Source of the DNA: Mallotus nudiflorus
Taxonomy: Eukaryota > Streptophyta > Magnoliopsida > Malpighiales > Euphorbiaceae
Direction: 5' to 3'
Length of the DNA stretch: 64,000 bases
Assembly (NCBI GenBank): GCA_947683625.1
Contig: CANTUR010000112.1
Location: 930,501 to 994,500, forward strand
Shown here: piece after piece, positions 21,854 to 33,691 of the stretch
Position numbering within the stretch: position 1 is the stretch's first letter
Layout: every line of letters begins with the position of its first letter
Notes under the pieces: generated by a model
What the model saw: the letters and a program-made list of their open reading frames with translations, nothing else
What the model was told of the DNA's origin: nothing
Databases searched by the model: none
Position numbers and translations under genes: made by a program

Positions 21854-23554
21854 ATGGAGGCTGGGCCAAGTCCTGTGGAGATTGGCGCTGACTTCTTGGA
21901 GAAGGGTAATAACAATTTAGAGTTTGGGATGCGCATGGCTAGGCATCTAATTCTCAAAGAAATCAAGAACGGCTGCAAAAACAATGTGCTTCTGTCTCCA
22001 TTGTCACTGCATGCTGTGCTGAATATGGTTGCTTCTGGCTCGACAGGACGAACTTTGAAGCAGTTGCTTAGATTTCTTGAATCAGATAGCATTACTAAAC
22101 TCAATGCTCAATCATCCCAATTCATGGAACTCTCAACTCCTGGCCAAGAATTTCTTGAATCTGAAGATGTTGATGATGATCCCAATTCACAACCTTCGCT
22201 TACCATGAGCAATAATCCATCTTTTGTTAATGGGTATGGAGGATTGTCCCAAAGCATTAACGAGCCACACTCCTTTTCGTTTCATGGAGGATTTTTCCCT
22301 CCCGTTTGCTATGGCTCTTCTTCTTTCTTTTTAGCTGGTGGAAATGCCAATGGAAATGCGGGACTCCCCACAGGAAGCAACGAGCAAGAACCAATGATTT
22401 CTTTTGTTAATGGAATCTGGTTGGATCATCGATTCAATATGAAGCCTTCGTTCAAACAGCTAGCTGAAGAGGTTTATAAGGCCAGAGCCGAATTGGTTGA
22501 CTTTGAGAACCAGGTATCCTTCTATTCTCTGTTTTTTATTTTTTTATTTCTGATTTTTATCTAAACCATTCGTATACAAAGTCCACTACATTCTGATTAA
22601 TCAAGACCAACAACTAATTTAAATTTCTGCGTACAATATGGATCAAACCTGAGATATCGCTTAAAAGAAAATAGTGATTGTTGTTATTTAATTACTTACT
22701 AGTGTGATTTTTCAAGTCCTTGTACTTCTAAATGCTTTCAGTTGCTTTCTGATAAATGTTACTTCTTGCAGGCTGAGCGAGTGAGAAAAGAAGTGAATTT
22801 GTGGGCGAAAAAAGCAACCAAAGGTCTTATAGCTGACCTCCTTCCGGCTGGATTCTTTGGGAGTAATACAATACTCGCACTTGCAAATGCACTCTACTTC
22901 AAAGGAACTTGGCTTCATACATTTGATTTCACAAGAACTAGAGATGAAGATTTTCATCTCCTAGACGGAAAGACCATCAAAGTTCCTTTCATGATTAGCG
23001 ATTGTTTTCAACCACAATTTTACGGACAATTTCAAGGTTTCAAGCTTCTCAAGATGCCGTATAAAAAGGGCAAAGACAACAAGCAATATTCAATGTTTAT
23101 CTTTCTTCCTGATAAGGTAGAGGGGCTCGAAGAACTAGTACAAAAGTTCAATTCTAATCCAAGGTTCTTATATAAGCATTGGGAGCTTCAGAAAGTGGAG
23201 CTTTCTAAGATGTGGATTCCGAAGTTCAAATTCTCATATGATTTAATAGCTTCAGGCATCATGAAAGAATTGGGATTGAACTTGATTTTCGAGGATCATG
23301 GGGAGCTCACAGAGATAGTTGACTCTTCCCAACTTTTTGTGTCTGATGCAATTCACAAAGCTTACGTTGAAGTAAACGAACAAGGTACAGTCGCAGCCGC
23401 TGTGACTGTCGTGTCTTTTGTTTGTCTATCAGCTGTAGCAATTAAGTACCCTCCTCCAGTAAGTTTTGTTGCTGACCATCCTTTCATGTTCATGATTAAA
23501 GAAGAGATATCTGGGATCGTTCTTTTTGCTGGAGCTGTATTTAATCCTCTTTAG
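21854..23554 (+). CDS. Serpin (plant ZX-like) gene 2, two exons
   Basis: Tandem paralogue of gene 1. Exon 1 is 21,854-22,513 and exon 2 is 22,772-23,554, joined in phase 0 across a 258-bp GT-AG intron. The product is 480 residues with an intact frame. It shares the SPLS motif, the roughly 85-residue acidic/Gly-Ser-rich insertion and the C-terminal ADHPFMFMI. The hinge EQGTVAAAV starts at about residue 423. The loop after it differs from gene 1: VTVVSFVCLSAVAIKYPPP against VTLMSFCQSAAAIKYRPP, including one extra residue. Since loop sequence sets protease specificity in serpins, a different target is inferred. P13 is Val where inhibitory plant serpins often have Glu, so inhibitory activity is likely but unproven. 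No signal peptide is seen. Confidence 0.9.
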
Positions 23555-24099
23555 GAATTTGGTGAAACATTTACCCTTTTTTTTTTTTCAATTGTATAAA
23601 TAATGATATTGTTTCAACCTTTTTTTTTAAACTGTCAAAGGCTTCAAATCTTCATTTGGGAGATGTTATGTTTGAATTCTGATAGATGGGTGTGTCGGGA
23701 GATGAGGGCTATTCTTGTTGTGCAGCTCATTAAAATTCAGATGTACCAAAATCAACATTTCAATTTGTACTTGAAGTATTATGTTCTTTATGATGGTAAA
23801 AAAACATTTCCAAAAAAAATAATAAAAGTGAAGATAAGAATCGATCATTGCTCAAAGAATGATTAATTCAGCTTAATTTAACAAATAACTAATAGAAAAA
23901 GCCTGTAAAAATTGACTAAGACACTACATATTATTAATAAACTTTCTGAAGCCAGACATAGGCCTTGAATGTTTTCACCGTATGTTATCATTTTTCCTTT
24001 AATTTTTTCAATCGTCTAGCAGCAGCCCATATCTATATATGATTAATATTGTAATGCATGACTTGGTAAGAAACCTGTCAAGAAGGATATGGCTTTGAT
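23555..24099. other. 3' flank of serpin 2
   Basis: T-rich 3' UTR and downstream DNA matching the serpin 1 flank on both sides of the Tat insertion. The empty target site corresponds to AAATAATAAAA near 23,816. No gene is seen. Confidence 0.5.
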
Positions 24100-24420
24100 T
24101 TGGACGATAAACTAGAGGACGTAAAATCGAATGCAGAGGTATGGTACTCATCATTTTCACGCCATCCTGGTGACATTTCTCAAACGTTTGAAGGCTTCCA
24201 TGAAATGTAGAGCTTGAGAACATTCTTGGCACCGCCAGTTCTAGCCATCTGGCTATGACTTGGTGCCAAAACTAAGATGCTTAATGGTGCTATCATTAGC
24301 TGCAGGTTATTGTATTCAGGAGTTGCCAAGTTCTGTTGGTTCCTTGAAGCATTTGTCGTACCTTAATAAAATGTCTTATACTGAAGTCACAAGGTCGCCT
24401 GAATCATCTAGAAATACATG
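24100..24420 (+). pseudogene. NBS-LRR relic downstream of serpin 2
   Basis: Contains DLVPKLRCLMVLSLAAGY, then QELPSSVGSLKHLSYLN (about 24,258-24,370). It corresponds to the relic after serpin 1 and to the first LRRs of the CNL pseudogene at 38,271. In-frame stops precede it. It was already a fragment before the serpin duplication, because both copies retain the same part. Confidence 0.7.
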
Positions 24421-24765
24421 AGGTGATTGAAGTTAATAGATTTCAGCAGCAGCACTAGTAAAACTTTGATTCAAAGATTGAAGAGGAGACCCACTTACCA
24501 GAAAAGAGAGCTGAGAGATGTTATTTTTAACTAAATATTTAAATTAAAAATATTTTCTATTAAATTTTAATTGTTCCTAAATATTTTGATTCCAACTCAT
24601 AACTAAACCTTGGGTCAGTTTTAAATTTCATTGGTCGACCTGAGACACCAAACACACAACTTCATGATACAAACACAACCAGTCTTTTACATTTGCTAAT
24701 ATACTTTTTTCTCCTTCAACTTTTAAATTCTTTTTTTTCAATTGTGCAAAGAAGAAGGTTGAAAT

Positions 24766-24964
24766 TGTAGAATATATGGAGGACTAATTTACAATAAACT
24801 TATTTTTATTATAAAAATTTATTAAAAAACACTTACACACGCTCATATAAGTATTTACACTCAAGACACTCTCCCAAACCATGTTATCACAGCACACACT
24901 TTTTGAACTCTCATACATAACTCACTTTTTGCACTCTTACTGATTCTTACGTCCTCACTTGACA
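24766..24964. mobile_element. Small solo-LTR-like insertion, 199 bp
   Basis: Begins TGTAGAATATATGG and ends CACTTGACA (TG...CA). It is flanked by GAAAT at 24,761-24,765 and 24,965-24,969. The corresponding site in duplication copy 1 (about 20,260) lacks it, giving a clean empty site. The size suits a TRIM or a small LTR; no coding sequence. Confidence 0.65.
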
Positions 24965-25230
24965 GAAATTTTATTAGCAACTTAGTTTCTACACTTTAAC
25001 CACTGCTATATTCTCAAAGGATCATGGTACGCATAGCGGGCTGCGACTACACAAGAAAATTGTTTTTTAAATTTTGATTTTGTTCCTGTGTGCAGGAGGG
25101 CTCTATCCGTTGGAGAGGGGGAATTTTTTGTCATTTTGCAAGCTTCCAACAGCACTGTTGCTGTTGGAGCCCACAACATTAATTTCCCATTCTTAAAAAC
25201 AAATGCAACATGGTGATATCAACTGACGAC

Positions 25231-25827
25231 AACACATAATTCAAGTGATGGAGCTACAAAATGCAAAATAGCTACTAGTATATGGACAGAAATTGTCTCA
25301 CATTACAGGAAGAAATCAAAATGTGCAAGAATGTAAATTGATCCTTCCACCTGCACATATAGAATCAGAAGCAGTAAACATGTCAAAATGGAAAATTCGA
25401 AATAAAACTGAAAGCAGTAGTTGGTGATTTACTTGTCAAATATAAAGATCGGTATCAAAAAATACCCCCATAACTATCAATAGTAACAAAGGCAAAATCT
25501 GTTCTTTTCATTTTGTGAAACATATCTGAAGCAAAGGAGAACTCCATTGATTAATTATTGAATGGAGACAATTAACACCCACTTTTTTTTTCTTTTCTTA
25601 TTTCATTTTGTGAAAATTTATTGGAACTACAAGAATTCAAGAAGGGCTTGAGCCCTGAAACTGAATTAATCAGAGTTTTAGAAAAAAAAAAAAAAAGTGT
25701 AATTTTGGACATGGAATTTACTTAAAGGTTACAAGCAATTAAATGAAAGATAATTGATATATTTCGCATTGGGTGGGCAATTAAAGGAAGAAATTAGTAA
25801 AATTTATCATAATTAAGTGAAACAGAA
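25231..25827. other. Intergenic, AT-rich
   Basis: Unique AT-rich DNA between the serpin duplication and the Helitron-like 5' end. No supported ORF, RNA gene or recognised repeat apart from short A/T runs. Confidence 0.4.
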
Positions 25828-26372
25828 TCTATACCTATATCTATCTATCTATATCTATATAAATATATAAAGCTGAGCATTGCAAAATTCTAACATTCGG
25901 CTTGCTAAAAGTTCAACACATGTCAATTTCTCCCTTCCAATTTCTCAATTCCTCTTCACATTAGTTTCCAAAATCTCTTCTCTTTTCTTTTTCTTTTTTC
26001 CATTAAGTTATTCCCATGTCATAGATTAATTTGGGGTTGATGAAACATACGATGGAGTGCATGCAAATTCACAATTTTCTATTGGCAGCAATCAAGAAAC
26101 TGCACTCTCACATATTATAAGGCCATGTACGATTTTCTACAATGACAGCAACAATTATCCCGAAAGAGCATAAACAAACGTGGGGAAGTGAGCTTTAATT
26201 GGGTTAGGTATTGATCTTCTTCTTAATTTATTTAAATAAATTGAGAAAAACACAAAAATTGTGGTGCCACCATCACTCGCTTGATTTGAGTCAATCTTAG
26301 TCTCAGTCTCTATTTCTTCTTCTCCTTCAACTTGTACTTGATATGTTGTTTGATTTGATTTTTTTTAGGCAT

Positions 26373-26517
26373 ATAATGTTAAGGCAAGTAGTAGCAGTGA
26401 CAAAAACTACTTCATTGGTAGGTCCATCACAGGCCTTCCATGGGTTTCAAAGAAGAAATTTACTGAAAATAAATAATCTCTCCATAAGGGACGACTTTAC
26501 TAATGCCTTGCGGGTAT
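26373..26517 (+). other. Exon-like open segment, possible captured first coding exon
   Basis: Preceded by TTTTTTTTAG (intron acceptor-like) and beginning at ATG 26,373. It encodes about 48 residues (MLRQVVAVTKTTSLVGPSQA...) before a GT at 26,518. The start is basic and Ser/Thr-rich with no acidic residues for some 30 positions, like a mitochondrial targeting peptide. No family is recognised and no downstream exon was found. It may be a gene fragment carried by the surrounding Helitron-like element. Confidence 0.3.
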
Positions 26518-26551
26518 CCTTTTCTCTCTCTCTTTCTCTTTTGGTAAGTAT

Positions 26552-27052
26552 TGTGAAATTTAAGTTAATTTCTACGAATAATAATAAATTTATCTTGAAA
26601 ACTATTAAACATGTAATTAGAGTGTAAACGATTGTACTAAAAATCACTCCAACGTATATTCTTACGAAAGAGTGGTGGGGTCACAATAGTCCCACTTAAA
26701 AATCACACTCCTTAAACAGAATTTTACAAAGACAAGTAATTTTAATAGCACAATAATTAATAATAACTATACCCAACAATAGTTATTAAATAAACATAAA
26801 AAAGAACACCAAAATTTAATAAGGTTCGGCCAATTATTCGTACGTACTCGGACACAACCAAAATAATATTTCACTAATTGAGGAAATATTACAAAAGAGA
26901 GAAAAAAAATACAAATAGCCTAAATATTGGAGAAAGCTAATTTTTGTTTTTTGGGATGATTAACCTAAGGAGGAGGAGGGGTCCATATAACCTTAAGTCC
27001 TCCATTTCTGTTTTCTTCCCGATGTGGGATTATTATTTTGCCAAAAACAACA
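26552..27052 (-). repeat. 3' LTR of the minus-strand Copia
   Basis: 501 bp with ends TG...CA, aligning to 34,519-35,009. The minus strand starts TGTTGTTTTTGGC and contains CCCACATCGGGAAG, a motif seen in many plant Copia LTRs. A purine-rich tract (AAGGTGGAGATT on minus) abuts it. Confidence 0.85.
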
Positions 27053-27340
27053 AATCTCCACCTTGCCAAAATTTTATACAATTCTCTCACAAATTCAACA
27101 TTTAGTAGTATCTGCAACTTTCATCTTTCAATTTATAACAATATTAATTAAGTCTAAACAATAGTTAAACTTGACCGCAGTTACCACTTTTGTCATCATA
27201 TCAGTAGGATTCTTAATAGTCTGAATCTTCTGGATTGTGAATCCACCTTCTTCCAAAATCTCTCATACAAAGTGATATCGAACATCGATATGCTTCATTA
27301 TTGCATGATAAACCTATTTCTTTGCTAAATGAATAACACT

Positions 27341-28540
27341 CTAACTGTCACAATGCACTTTGATGTGCTTCTGCTTCGTTCCCAATTCACTAAGTAACCC
27401 TTGAAGCCAAATTGCCTTTTTCACAAACTCTGTAACTGCCATATACTCTGCCTCTGTAGTAGACAAAACAACTGTCGACTGTAAGATGGACTTCCAACTG
27501 ACTGGTGCCTTTACAAAAGTAAACACATAACTAGTAGTTGATCAACGCTTGTCCAAATCACTAGTATAATCAGAATCACAATACCCAACTACACACTGAC
27601 CATCTTGTCTATCTAGCTGAAATACTAAACCAATATCTACGGTGTTTAAAATATACTGTAGAATCTATTTCACAACTTGTCGATGCTCTTTTCTAGGATC
27701 ATGCATGTACCTGCTTACAACCCAAATTGCCTGTGAAATATCAGGCCTTGTACATACCATTGCATATATTAAGCTACTAACAACACTTGCATATGATACT
27801 TTTGACATGTATTCCCGTTCTACATCATTCTTTGGTGACATGGATGCACTGAGCTTGAAATTAGAAAAAGTGGTGTATTAACTGGTTTTGACTTTTTATT
27901 CATGCCAAAATATTTTAGTACTTTCCTTAGATATTGTTTATGAGACAAACAGAGCCTCCCCAATTTCTTATCTCTGGATATTTTCATGCCGAGAATTTTT
28001 TTTGCTTCACCGAGATCCTTCATCTTAAATTTCCTGTTCAATTGAGTCTTCAATTTCTCAATTTTTGTTTAACTCTTGGAAGCTATCAATATATCATCAA
28101 CATAAAGAAAAAGGTATATAAAGTATTCGTCTTGTAGCTTGTGCAAATACACACAATGATTATATTTGCTTCTTGTGTACTTTTGCCCTATCATAAACTT
28201 GTCAAATCGCTTATAACACTGCCTTGGAGATTGCTTTAATCCATATAGCGATTTTTCCAATTTGCAAACCATCTTTTTTGTACCAGTAACTTTGAATCCA
28301 TCTGGCTGAGTCATGTAGATTTCCTCATCTAAGTCTCCATGTAAAAATGCAATTTTTACATCCATTTGAACTATTTCCAAATCCAACTATGCTACTAAAG
28401 CCAATAAAATTCTGATGGAAGAATGCTTTACAACTGGACAAAATACTTCATTGTAATCAATTTTGTCTGCTTATACGTAGCCTTTAGCCACTAATCTTGC
28501 TTTGTAGCGAACATTATCCTTGTCAGGAAATCCTTTTTTT
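27341..28540 (-). pseudogene. Copia reverse transcriptase and RNase H
   Basis: On minus, RT begins near 28,540 and contains QMDVKIAFLHGDLDEEIYM, GLKQSPRQCYKRFD and the catalytic YVDDILIAS near 28,085. Then come MKDLGEAKKILGMKI and LSHKQYLRKVL. RNase H follows at 27,526-27,341 (STTEAEYMAVTEFVKKAIWL). Stops and frameshifts (near 28,055, 27,820 and 27,540) interrupt it. Confidence 0.85.
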
Positions 28541-29014
28541 TTTTTTTTGCATATACCTATTTTCACGCAATTGCCTTCTTTCCCTTCGGAAGACTAGCTT
28601 GTTTCCATGTTTGATTCTTTTGAAAGGACTGCATTTCTTCATTCATGGCAATCCTCCACTTTTCATGTTCTAAACTTTAGACTGCTTCATTATAAGTGGT
28701 AGGAATGGCATCAATGCAAATTGGTGATGCAGAAGAGACCATATCAGCATAACAAGTGGGTTGTCTAATGGTACTCTTTCCCTTTCTTAATGCAATTGAT
28801 TCATATTACTGTAGAGGTTCTTGGGTCTGAACCTCTTCTTCATTTGACTCTTCTTCTACTATAGGAGAGTCATTATCAGTTTCTACATTGGCTGGGATAA
28901 TTCTGTTGCCATCAAACTCCACCTGTTTGGGAGTACCATATGTTTGCTCCATTTTTTCTGAAGTCACCTTTCTCAACATGGTAGATTCATCAAAGGTAAC
29001 ATCTTTGCTAAAAA
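28541..29014 (-). other. Copia integrase-RT linker, degenerate
   Basis: Minus-strand region between the integrase end and RT; it would encode the variable linker. No long frame is left. A T-run at about 28,538-28,549 is conspicuous. Confidence 0.4.
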
Positions 29015-29369
29015 TTACTTCCTTTGTTTATGGACACCAAAGATGTGGCCTTTCACACCAGAAGTGATCCTTATGAAGATTGCCTTATTTGCTATTGGAT
29101 CTAGCTTTGACACTTTAACATGGTAATATGCAATAAAACCAAACACATGTAAAGAATCATAATATGTAGCAAGTCTTCCAAGCCATTTCTCCAATGGCGT
29201 TTTACCACCAATAGCAGTCGATGGTAAGCAGTTAACAAGATGACAAGTATATACTATAGCCTCAGCCCAAAATTTTTTGCCCAACTTAGCATTGGAAAAA
29301 ATACATCGAACCTTCCCCAGTAATGTTTGGTTCATTCGCTTTGCCACCCCCATTTTATTATGGTGTATA
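29015..29369 (-). pseudogene. Copia integrase, C-terminal part
   Basis: Minus-strand frame from about 29,369: NKMGVAKRMNQTLL, FWAEAIVYTCHLVNCLPS, then KTPLEKWLGR. These follow the integrase core in Copia. The N-terminal part is on the far side of the solo LTR (32,601-33,000). Confidence 0.8.
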
Positions 29370-29864
29370 TGTAATATCCCGTGTTTTTAAAATATTTTTA
29401 CACAGTACCGGGATATGCAGAGTTAATAATTTCTGTATTTTATATGATATTTTTATGAGTTAATATGTATTTTAGACCTATTTTAATTACGGTGTATTAT
29501 TTTCAGTGTTTTACGTAAAATTTTCCCGGGACTTGTATTTTCGGGGAAATTTTCACGTAAACAATTTATTATTAATTATTTTAAAGGTATTTACGGACTT
29601 GCATGAACTCATACATATTTTTAAATTATTAAATAAAATCGGTGTGTGTATATTTAGTTAATTAGGGTTTATTATTTCCCTAATATTTTATTAAGTATTT
29701 AATTATTTTAATTGTTATTTAATTAATTTTATTTGGTATAAATTATTAAAATATTAATATTTTATGTGTGTGGTGTATATTTGATGTGTGTAATTTAATA
29801 TTATTTTAATATATAGTATAAAGTATATATATATACATATATACATCAAAAAAATCAAAGAATT

Positions 29865-30134
29865 GCCAAATTACACTTTTGCCCCTCCCTTCTCTTCTTC
29901 TTCTCTAGACGCGACTCCCACCTCCACCGTCTGTAACTTCCGTTCGCCGCCATTCTGAGTGCCTCTCGGTCAGCCACCTCCGTCCCCAGCCGTTCCCCGC
30001 CGCCAGCAGCCCCCTTTCCCGACGAGTTTGGCCGGAATTAGCTTAAGAGGCCGAAAGTCGAGCTACCGCCGTTTCTCCCTCCTCCGGCCACCGTTTTCGA
30101 CACCCGCCGGTCTCTTTCTTCTCCTTGAGCTCCG
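29865..30134 (+). promoter_or_regulatory. GC-rich leader-like island in solo LTR
   Basis: A locally GC/CpG-rich stretch (GCCGCC, TCCGGCCACCG) in otherwise AT-rich DNA. A TATA-rich tract lies just upstream, and CTCCG followed by GTGAGT ends it. This is the composition of a plant 5' UTR exon. It may be the LTR promoter and first non-coding exon. No coding frame is supported. Confidence 0.4.
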
Positions 30135-31800
30135 GTGAGTGTGATTCTAGCTTTGGTTTGAGCTAAAATGGTCTAGAATTGCTTAGTTTTCGATTTGTAA
30201 ATTTCGGCCTATTAGGGTTTTCGATTTTTTTGAGCTTCGAATTGGATGATTCATGGAAACTTCCTTCAAAAATGTTGTTCCTAGTAGCTTAATCTACATG
30301 TATGAATTTTTGTAGAATTTTTGGAGATTTTTTGGATTTTTGGGTATTTTTGAATATTTTAATATTATTTTCTAATTTTCGGAAATTAATTATTTAAATT
30401 ATGAAATTGAGGTTTATGGTTGAATTGGGTGTTGAAATGAATTATAGGAATTTATTTGGAATTTTTATGAATTTCTAAGTATTTATTTTTAATTATTTGA
30501 GTTTATGTGAATTTGAGAAGATTAGGTTAAATGTGTGGAAATTAATTGGTTAATTGAGTTTAAATATTAATATTATTGATAAATATGTTGATAAAATTAA
30601 TTTTGGATAATTGTATGATTTTTGGTGAATTTTTGAAGTAATTTAAGTATATTTATATATATAGGGGTATTTTGGTAATTTTACCCTAAATTGTCTAAAA
30701 ATGTAATTTAATTGGTTTTAATATTTATTTAAGGTATAAAAATGATTTCTACAAATTATTTAGTATTTTTAACTAATTAAAACTATTTTTCGGGAATTAT
30801 TTTCAATTATATATATAATATACGGTTTTTCTAATAAAATGAGTTTTAATCGGTTTTTATAGTGTTTCAAGGTTAATTATGTAATTTTTACCTATAAAAT
30901 GTATTTCTGTGATTTAAGGATATTTTCGGTATATCTGGAATTATTCTGTGCTTGTGGACCCCAGTCGGTGGACTGTAGTTTGGAGTCCGACCGAGGGGTT
31001 GTGGATTTTTGTTGAGCTTGTGTTTCGAAGTGTGTTTCTTTGCAGGGTCGGCTCTACTCTTTTGAGTAGAGAGATGTCCGTTTTACAGGGGAGGTTCTGC
31101 CGAATTTTCGGTAGAATTCTCGTAAAACGTGATATCCAGTCGAACCCTAAATTCTGTTTCCGTATTTTAATACTCTAGATTGAATTCTAGGATTTCTGTT
31201 AGGTTTATTCTAATGTCGGTTATTTATTGCTTGATTAGTTGCGCCGAGACCGAGGGCTAGTGGACCAGGCCCGTCGGACCTGTCTCGTGGAGCGCATTAG
31301 GTGAGTTACTATATTATATATATATGCTTAGGATGCATGATTTAGAAAATGCATGTTTTATTTTAACTAAATATGCATAAATAATGTGATTTATATTCAA
31401 GTATATTTTTGGTATATTTTTGGTAGATAATAAATTATATACATGTTTTGTTAATAAAATATATTTAAAATGTTTTTAAATATATTTTTAGTTTAATTCA
31501 TGATTTGATTGAATTCATTTGACATATATATACTCAAAATATACCTGGTTTATGTTTGGTATATTTTCGGTATATATATGGTTTATATTGTTATTTCATT
31601 TATATTCATGCATCATTTATTTTTGTGAATGAATGTTTTATATTTAAGAATGAAGGATATCAATAGAACGTGCTACCTAGTGGGCAGCACTAGGACCGAG
31701 TACGTACCGGTACGCCTATAGTATTTAGGCTATATTACTAACTTATTTGTGGATATTGATTTGATTATGATTATTTGATGTGTGAGATGTGATTTGGGTG

Positions 31801-31908
31801 TGATTGCTGGAGCTCGGTTGACTAAGTGTCTCGGGGCCAATCACACTGGCAGTTAGACTGCTGGAGCTCAGTTGACTTAGTGTCTCGGGGCCAGTCTACT
31901 GTCTAAAT
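31801..31908 (+). repeat. 54-bp direct repeat in solo LTR
   Basis: GCTGGAGCTC(G/A)GTTGACT is followed by TAGTGTCTCGGGGCCA-like sequence. It starts at 31,806 and again at 31,860, giving two tandem units 54 bp apart. Confidence 0.8.
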
Positions 31909-32600
31909 GGATTAAGTGGATATATTTGGAATAAGTGAGCCTGTGTGGCTAGAGTGTTGTTTAACACTATTTCTGAGGTTGCGATATTCTAGGGTTCTAT
32001 GTGATCCTTCATAAATTGGGATTTTTCAGTAAAATATATAAAAATGATTTTTCTGCATCTGTATGAATTTGCCTGTGTATATACATATTATATATATATA
32101 CTGTTGACTGTATGCATTATCACTTAGTGTGTATGTATATATATTATAGTAATTCACTCAGTGAGGTCTGACTCCCCTCCGTTGACTATTTTTCAGGAGA
32201 GTCAACTTCCTCAGACCTCAGTAGCAGGTCGATACGCCGGATTTCTTCCACCCCGGCTTCTTTATGTAAATTGTCTACTTGAGTCTTATTTATTTTATCT
32301 AGACACTGCAGTAGTTGTAAATTAAAGTATGGGATTTTATGTACTTTATTTTAAAGAGATGTATTATATTAAAACTGGATTTGTATTAAAGATTATATAC
32401 ATCTATGTAATGAGATGAGATTTAGTTTAAATCCAATTGATAAAAAAAAATGATATTATGATTTTTATTTCTGCTGCATATTATATTTTTATTGTTATTA
32501 TGGCATGCTTTATTTTATTTTTAGGCTTGCTACGGGTTCCGGATTCGAAAGAATTCCCGTTCCCTAGCGCCGGTCATGGCCCCTGTTTTGGGTCGTGACA

Positions 32601-33000
32601 ATATATCTGATGGTAAAGTGTCTAACAATACCTTTATCTTTATAGACTTTCAAAATGGATCATTTTTGAACTCTCCACCATTGTCTGTGCGAAGATGTTT
32701 GACTTTTCTACCTGTTTTAGTCTCCACTATCTTTTTCCATTTAAGAAAAATTCCTAGCACCTCATCTTTCGTCTTCATTATATACACCTATACTCTTTGG
32801 GAAAAATCATTAACAAAGGAAACACAATAGTGTTTTCCTCCTAATAAAGCATTCTTGAAAGGCCCCCACACCACTGAATGAACATAATCTAGAATACCCT
32901 CACTATCATGGATGGCTATTCCAAATTTCACCCTTGTCTTCTTCCCTTTGATGCAATGCTCACAAAAATCCAATTTGCAAGCCCGAGCTCCTTTTAATAA
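32601..33000 (-). pseudogene. Copia integrase, N-terminal and core part
   Basis: On minus from about 33,000: FCEHCIKGKKTRVKF (the end of the zinc-binding region) and HSVVWGPFKN, then the catalytic-core region running to the solo LTR at 32,600. Several stops interrupt it. It continues on the other side at 29,369. Confidence 0.75.
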
Positions 33001-33081
33001 TCCTTAATCTATCAGTAATTTCAAGAAATTTTCTTTAGTATGCCCCAAGCACATATGTCATAACCTGGTTGCTTCTGACTC

Positions 33082-33640
33082 CTAATCATCAATAATAGTT
33101 ACCGCTACTGCTGTCCTAACAATTGTACTACCTAGAAAGTAATACTCATTATTTCTTTTTCGAATCCCCTTTATTATTATAAGCGCACCCGAAATGATTC
33201 TCATTATCCCATCTTTCGCCCTTACTTTGAAACCTTTTAACTCTAAGGTTCCCACAGAAATGACATTCCTTATCAAATATGGCACATAATGAACACCTAT
33301 TAAGGTTATAATTGATCCATCCTTGTTGCTCAAGCGAACTAAATCAATCCCATGTATGTTAAGAGGCTGTGTAGACAACTCCACCTTTTAATTCTTTAAA
33401 GTCAAAGAACCATTCTTGATTGGGAGTCATATGGTGACTACAAGCTAAATCTAACAACCATGAACTCGAACAACTGGTTGATGGTGTAATAGCAATTGAA
33501 AGATCTGAATATGCATCATCACACTTAGCTACATTTAAATTTGAGACAACATTTCCCTTTCCAGGTTTGCCTTTGTCCTTTAGCTTAGGACAATCTTTCT
33601 TCCAGTGCCCTTTTTCTCGACAAAAGGCACATTTATCTTT
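33082..33640 (-). pseudogene. Copia zinc knuckle, protease and gag-pre-integrase
   Basis: On minus: a CCHC zinc knuckle near 33,585-33,630 (CAFCREKGHWKKDC), then protease-like LDLACSHHMTP near 33,450. The gag-pre-integrase frame is 33,384-33,082 (LIRNVISVGTLELKGFKV). The protease active site reads DLA rather than DSG/DTG. Confidence 0.75.
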
Positions 33641-33691
33641 GCTCAGTTTGGACTTTGACTTAGATCTCCCTCTCTTCCCTTTATTCTAGCT

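Larger units (their letters stand above)
21478..25230. repeat. Segmental duplication copy 2 (serpin 2 unit)
   Basis: Aligns by eye with 50-2387 plus 19,287-20,500: promoter, both exons, intron, 3' flank and the LRR relic are all present. It lacks the 16.9-kb Tat element and has a private 199-bp insertion at 24,766-24,964. The two units are in direct orientation. Confidence 0.8.
29370..32600 (+). mobile_element. Solo LTR of a large gypsy (chromovirus-type) element, 3.2 kb
   Basis: Begins TGTAATATCCCG and ends GGGTCGTGACA, the usual end pattern of Tekay/Del-type plant LTRs. It interrupts the Copia integrase. Flanks GTATA (29,365) and ATATA (32,601) are a target duplication with one change. No gag or pol motif lies inside. 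A TATA-rich stretch (about 29,826) precedes a GC-rich leader-like island with a GTGAGT donor at 30,135. Orientation is from the end pattern. Its internal ORFs are not supported as genes. Confidence 0.75.

Noticed and set aside
30948..31178. A 76-codon ORF within the solo LTR
   Set aside because: No recognisable domain, inside a non-coding LTR; likely chance.
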